Assembly (NCBI GenBank): GCA_902462665.1
Contig: CABQCM010000074.1
Location: 1 to 6,730, forward strand
Length of the DNA stretch: 6,730 bases
Source: an uncultured Oscillospiraceae bacterium
GTDB lineage: Bacteria > Bacillota > Clostridia > Oscillospirales > Acutalibacteraceae
Reading direction: 5' to 3'
A program made the position numbers and the translations under genes. Below are positions 5,736 to 6,730 of this stretch, piece by piece. Every line of letters starts with the position of its first letter. Positions within the stretch are counted from its first letter, which is position 1. The notes beneath the pieces were generated by a model. The model searched no databases. It saw nothing but the letters and a program-made list of their open reading frames with translations, and was not told the DNA's origin.

Positions 5736-6593
5736 TTAAAAGGTTGAATGCACGCTCTCGCTTCCGTCTGCGGCTGCGGACGGCTGCTCCATAATGGTCT
5801 TAAATTCGTCCGCGTCGATCTTTTCACGCTCAAACAGGATGCGGGCGACTTCATGCAGCTTGTCGATATGCGTGCGCAAAATGCTTTCACAACGCTGATA
5901 AGCCTCATCCATAATATGCTTGATCTCGGCGTCAATGCGGGCCGCTACCTCGTCCGAATAGCTAGGCGTGGAGTTGAAGTCGCGTCCTAAGAATACCTCG
6001 TCGTGGTCGTTGCCAAAAACAATAGGACCAAGCTCCTCGCTCATGCCGTATTTGGTGACCATTTTGTGGGCGATATCGGTTGCCCGCTGAATATCGTTGG
6101 ATGCGCCGGTACAGATATCCTCCTGAGTGATTTTTTCCGCCACCCGGCCGCCCAGCAAAGAGCAGAGCTGTTCTTTCAGCTCGGTGCGGGTAACATGGGT
6201 TTGATTGTCGTTCGGGCGGTACATCGTGTATCCAGCCGCTCCGCCGCGCGGGATAATGGAAATTTGGTGTACCTCATCCTGCGTCGGCAGGAAATAAGAG
6301 ACTACGGCATGGCCTGCCTCATGATAACTGGTGATCATCTTGTCCTTTTCGGTGATGATGCGAGACTTTTTCTCCACGCCCATGACTACCTTGATGGTCG
6401 CCTCTTCAATATCAGCCTCGACAATGGCCTTGGCGCCTTTGCGTGCGGCCAACAGGGCGGCCTCGTTGAGCAGGTTTTCCAGATCCGCGCCCGTAAAACC
6501 GGCGGTGGTTTGCGCGATGACCTTCAAGCTGACGTCCGGCCCCAAGGGTTTGCCGCGCGAATGCACCTTGAGAATCTCCTCGCGCCCTTTCAC
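5736..6593 (-). CDS. ftsH: FtsH, C-terminal half only (AAA lid plus M41 peptidase), 5'-truncated
   Basis: The C-terminal part of the membrane-bound ATP-dependent zinc metalloprotease FtsH, which degrades misassembled membrane proteins and short-lived regulators. The reading frame starts in family sequence with (P)[19 protein letters not shown], continues through the AAA lid ([19 protein letters not shown]) and reaches the peptidase domain with the zinc motif HEAGH (positions 6309-6323, complement). The third-ligand region [23 protein letters not shown] and a normal C-terminal tail follow. Full-length FtsH is about 600 or more residues; here the two N-terminal membrane spans, Walker A and B and the RPGRFDR arginine-finger region are absent. 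The frame is open to 6629, but above about 6600 it no longer resembles FtsH, and a TGA stands at 6630-6632. The GTG at 6593 is only a nominal start, with no ribosome binding site. Without the ATPase core it should not be functional as it stands. Confidence 0.9.
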   Translation of the reverse strand: MKGREEILKVHSRGKPLGPDVSLKVIAQTTAGFTGADLENLLNEAALLAARKGAKAIVEADIEEATIKVVMGVEKKSRIITEKDKMITSYHEAGHAVVSYFLPTQDEVHQISIIPRGGAAGYTMYRPNDNQTHVTRTELKEQLCSLLGGRVAEKITQEDICTGASNDIQRATDIAHKMVTKYGMSEELGPIVFGNDHDEVFLGRDFNSTPSYSDEVAARIDAEIKHIMDEAYQRCESILRTHIDKLHEVARILFEREKIDADEFKTIMEQPSAAADGSESVHSTF

Positions 6594-6600
6594 GTCCGGC

Positions 6601-6730
6601 CAGACCGCGACTGTGTATGTTGAGAGCGGTCAGCTCCACATATCGATCGGCGACGCGGTATACGATATGGGCACCAGTTTCAAGCTGGTTCGCCACGCGC
6701 CCGATACTATAACCAATGCGCTTTCGTTCT
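6601..6730. other. unassigned sequence beyond the ftsH breakpoint
   Basis: These 130 bases do not encode the expected upstream part of FtsH in any - strand frame, which argues against a simple frameshift. On the + strand one frame is open from before 6541 to the window end and reads [20 protein letters not shown] and on to NALSF. On the - strand a frame entering from the edge reads RIGYSIGRVANQLETGAH and on to ALNIHSR. I recognise neither. One of them is probably the edge of another gene. Confidence 0.3.

Noticed and set aside
6003..6623. 206-codon + strand ORF opposite ftsH
   Set aside because: Shadow of the FtsH frame; the - strand translation has the HEAGH motif and unmistakable family sequence.

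Overview
The window looks like chromosomal DNA of a Gram-positive, Clostridia-type anaerobe, most likely from the Oscillospirales/Ruminococcaceae side. The grounds are a class B sortase, an OppA-type lipoprotein, a CD1247-type zinc-ribbon protein next to elongation factor P, a DUF1858 redox-disulfide protein, strong AGGAGG-type ribosome binding sites and roughly balanced GC. This placement is inference from gene content; no rRNA or other taxonomic marker is present.

Layout. Positions 1-4692 carry five genes on the + strand: the 3' part of a small DUF2752 membrane protein; efp (elongation factor P) behind its own probable promoter; a 138-residue acidic, cysteine-rich CD1247-type protein; a class B sortase with a TTG start and a GC-rich hairpin in its leader; and, after a 389-base hairpin-rich gap, a 584-residue oligopeptide-binding lipoprotein of the OppA type with no permease genes beside it. 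A strong intrinsic terminator (4806-4841) lies 113 bases after oppA.

Positions 4842-5440 hold no convincing gene but are dense in short perfect inverted repeats. A 39-base near-palindrome at 5441-5479 closes this stretch and is the probable terminator of the - strand genes.

Positions 5492-6593 carry two genes on the - strand, read right to left: the C-terminal half of the membrane AAA+ protease FtsH, then a 67-residue DUF1858 protein 40 bases downstream. FtsH homology ends abruptly near 6600: the conserved arginine-finger region and everything upstream of it are missing and replaced by unrelated sequence. This is either a real truncation or rearrangement, or an assembly chimera close to a contig end.

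How the genes work together. efp and the CD1247-type gene probably form a small housekeeping pair. Sortase and OppA are both envelope functions but have separate leaders. FtsH and DUF1858 are probably co-transcribed. I see no CRISPR array, tRNA, rRNA, transposase or defence system. The most unusual elements are the ftsH breakpoint and the structured non-coding stretch at 4860-5440.
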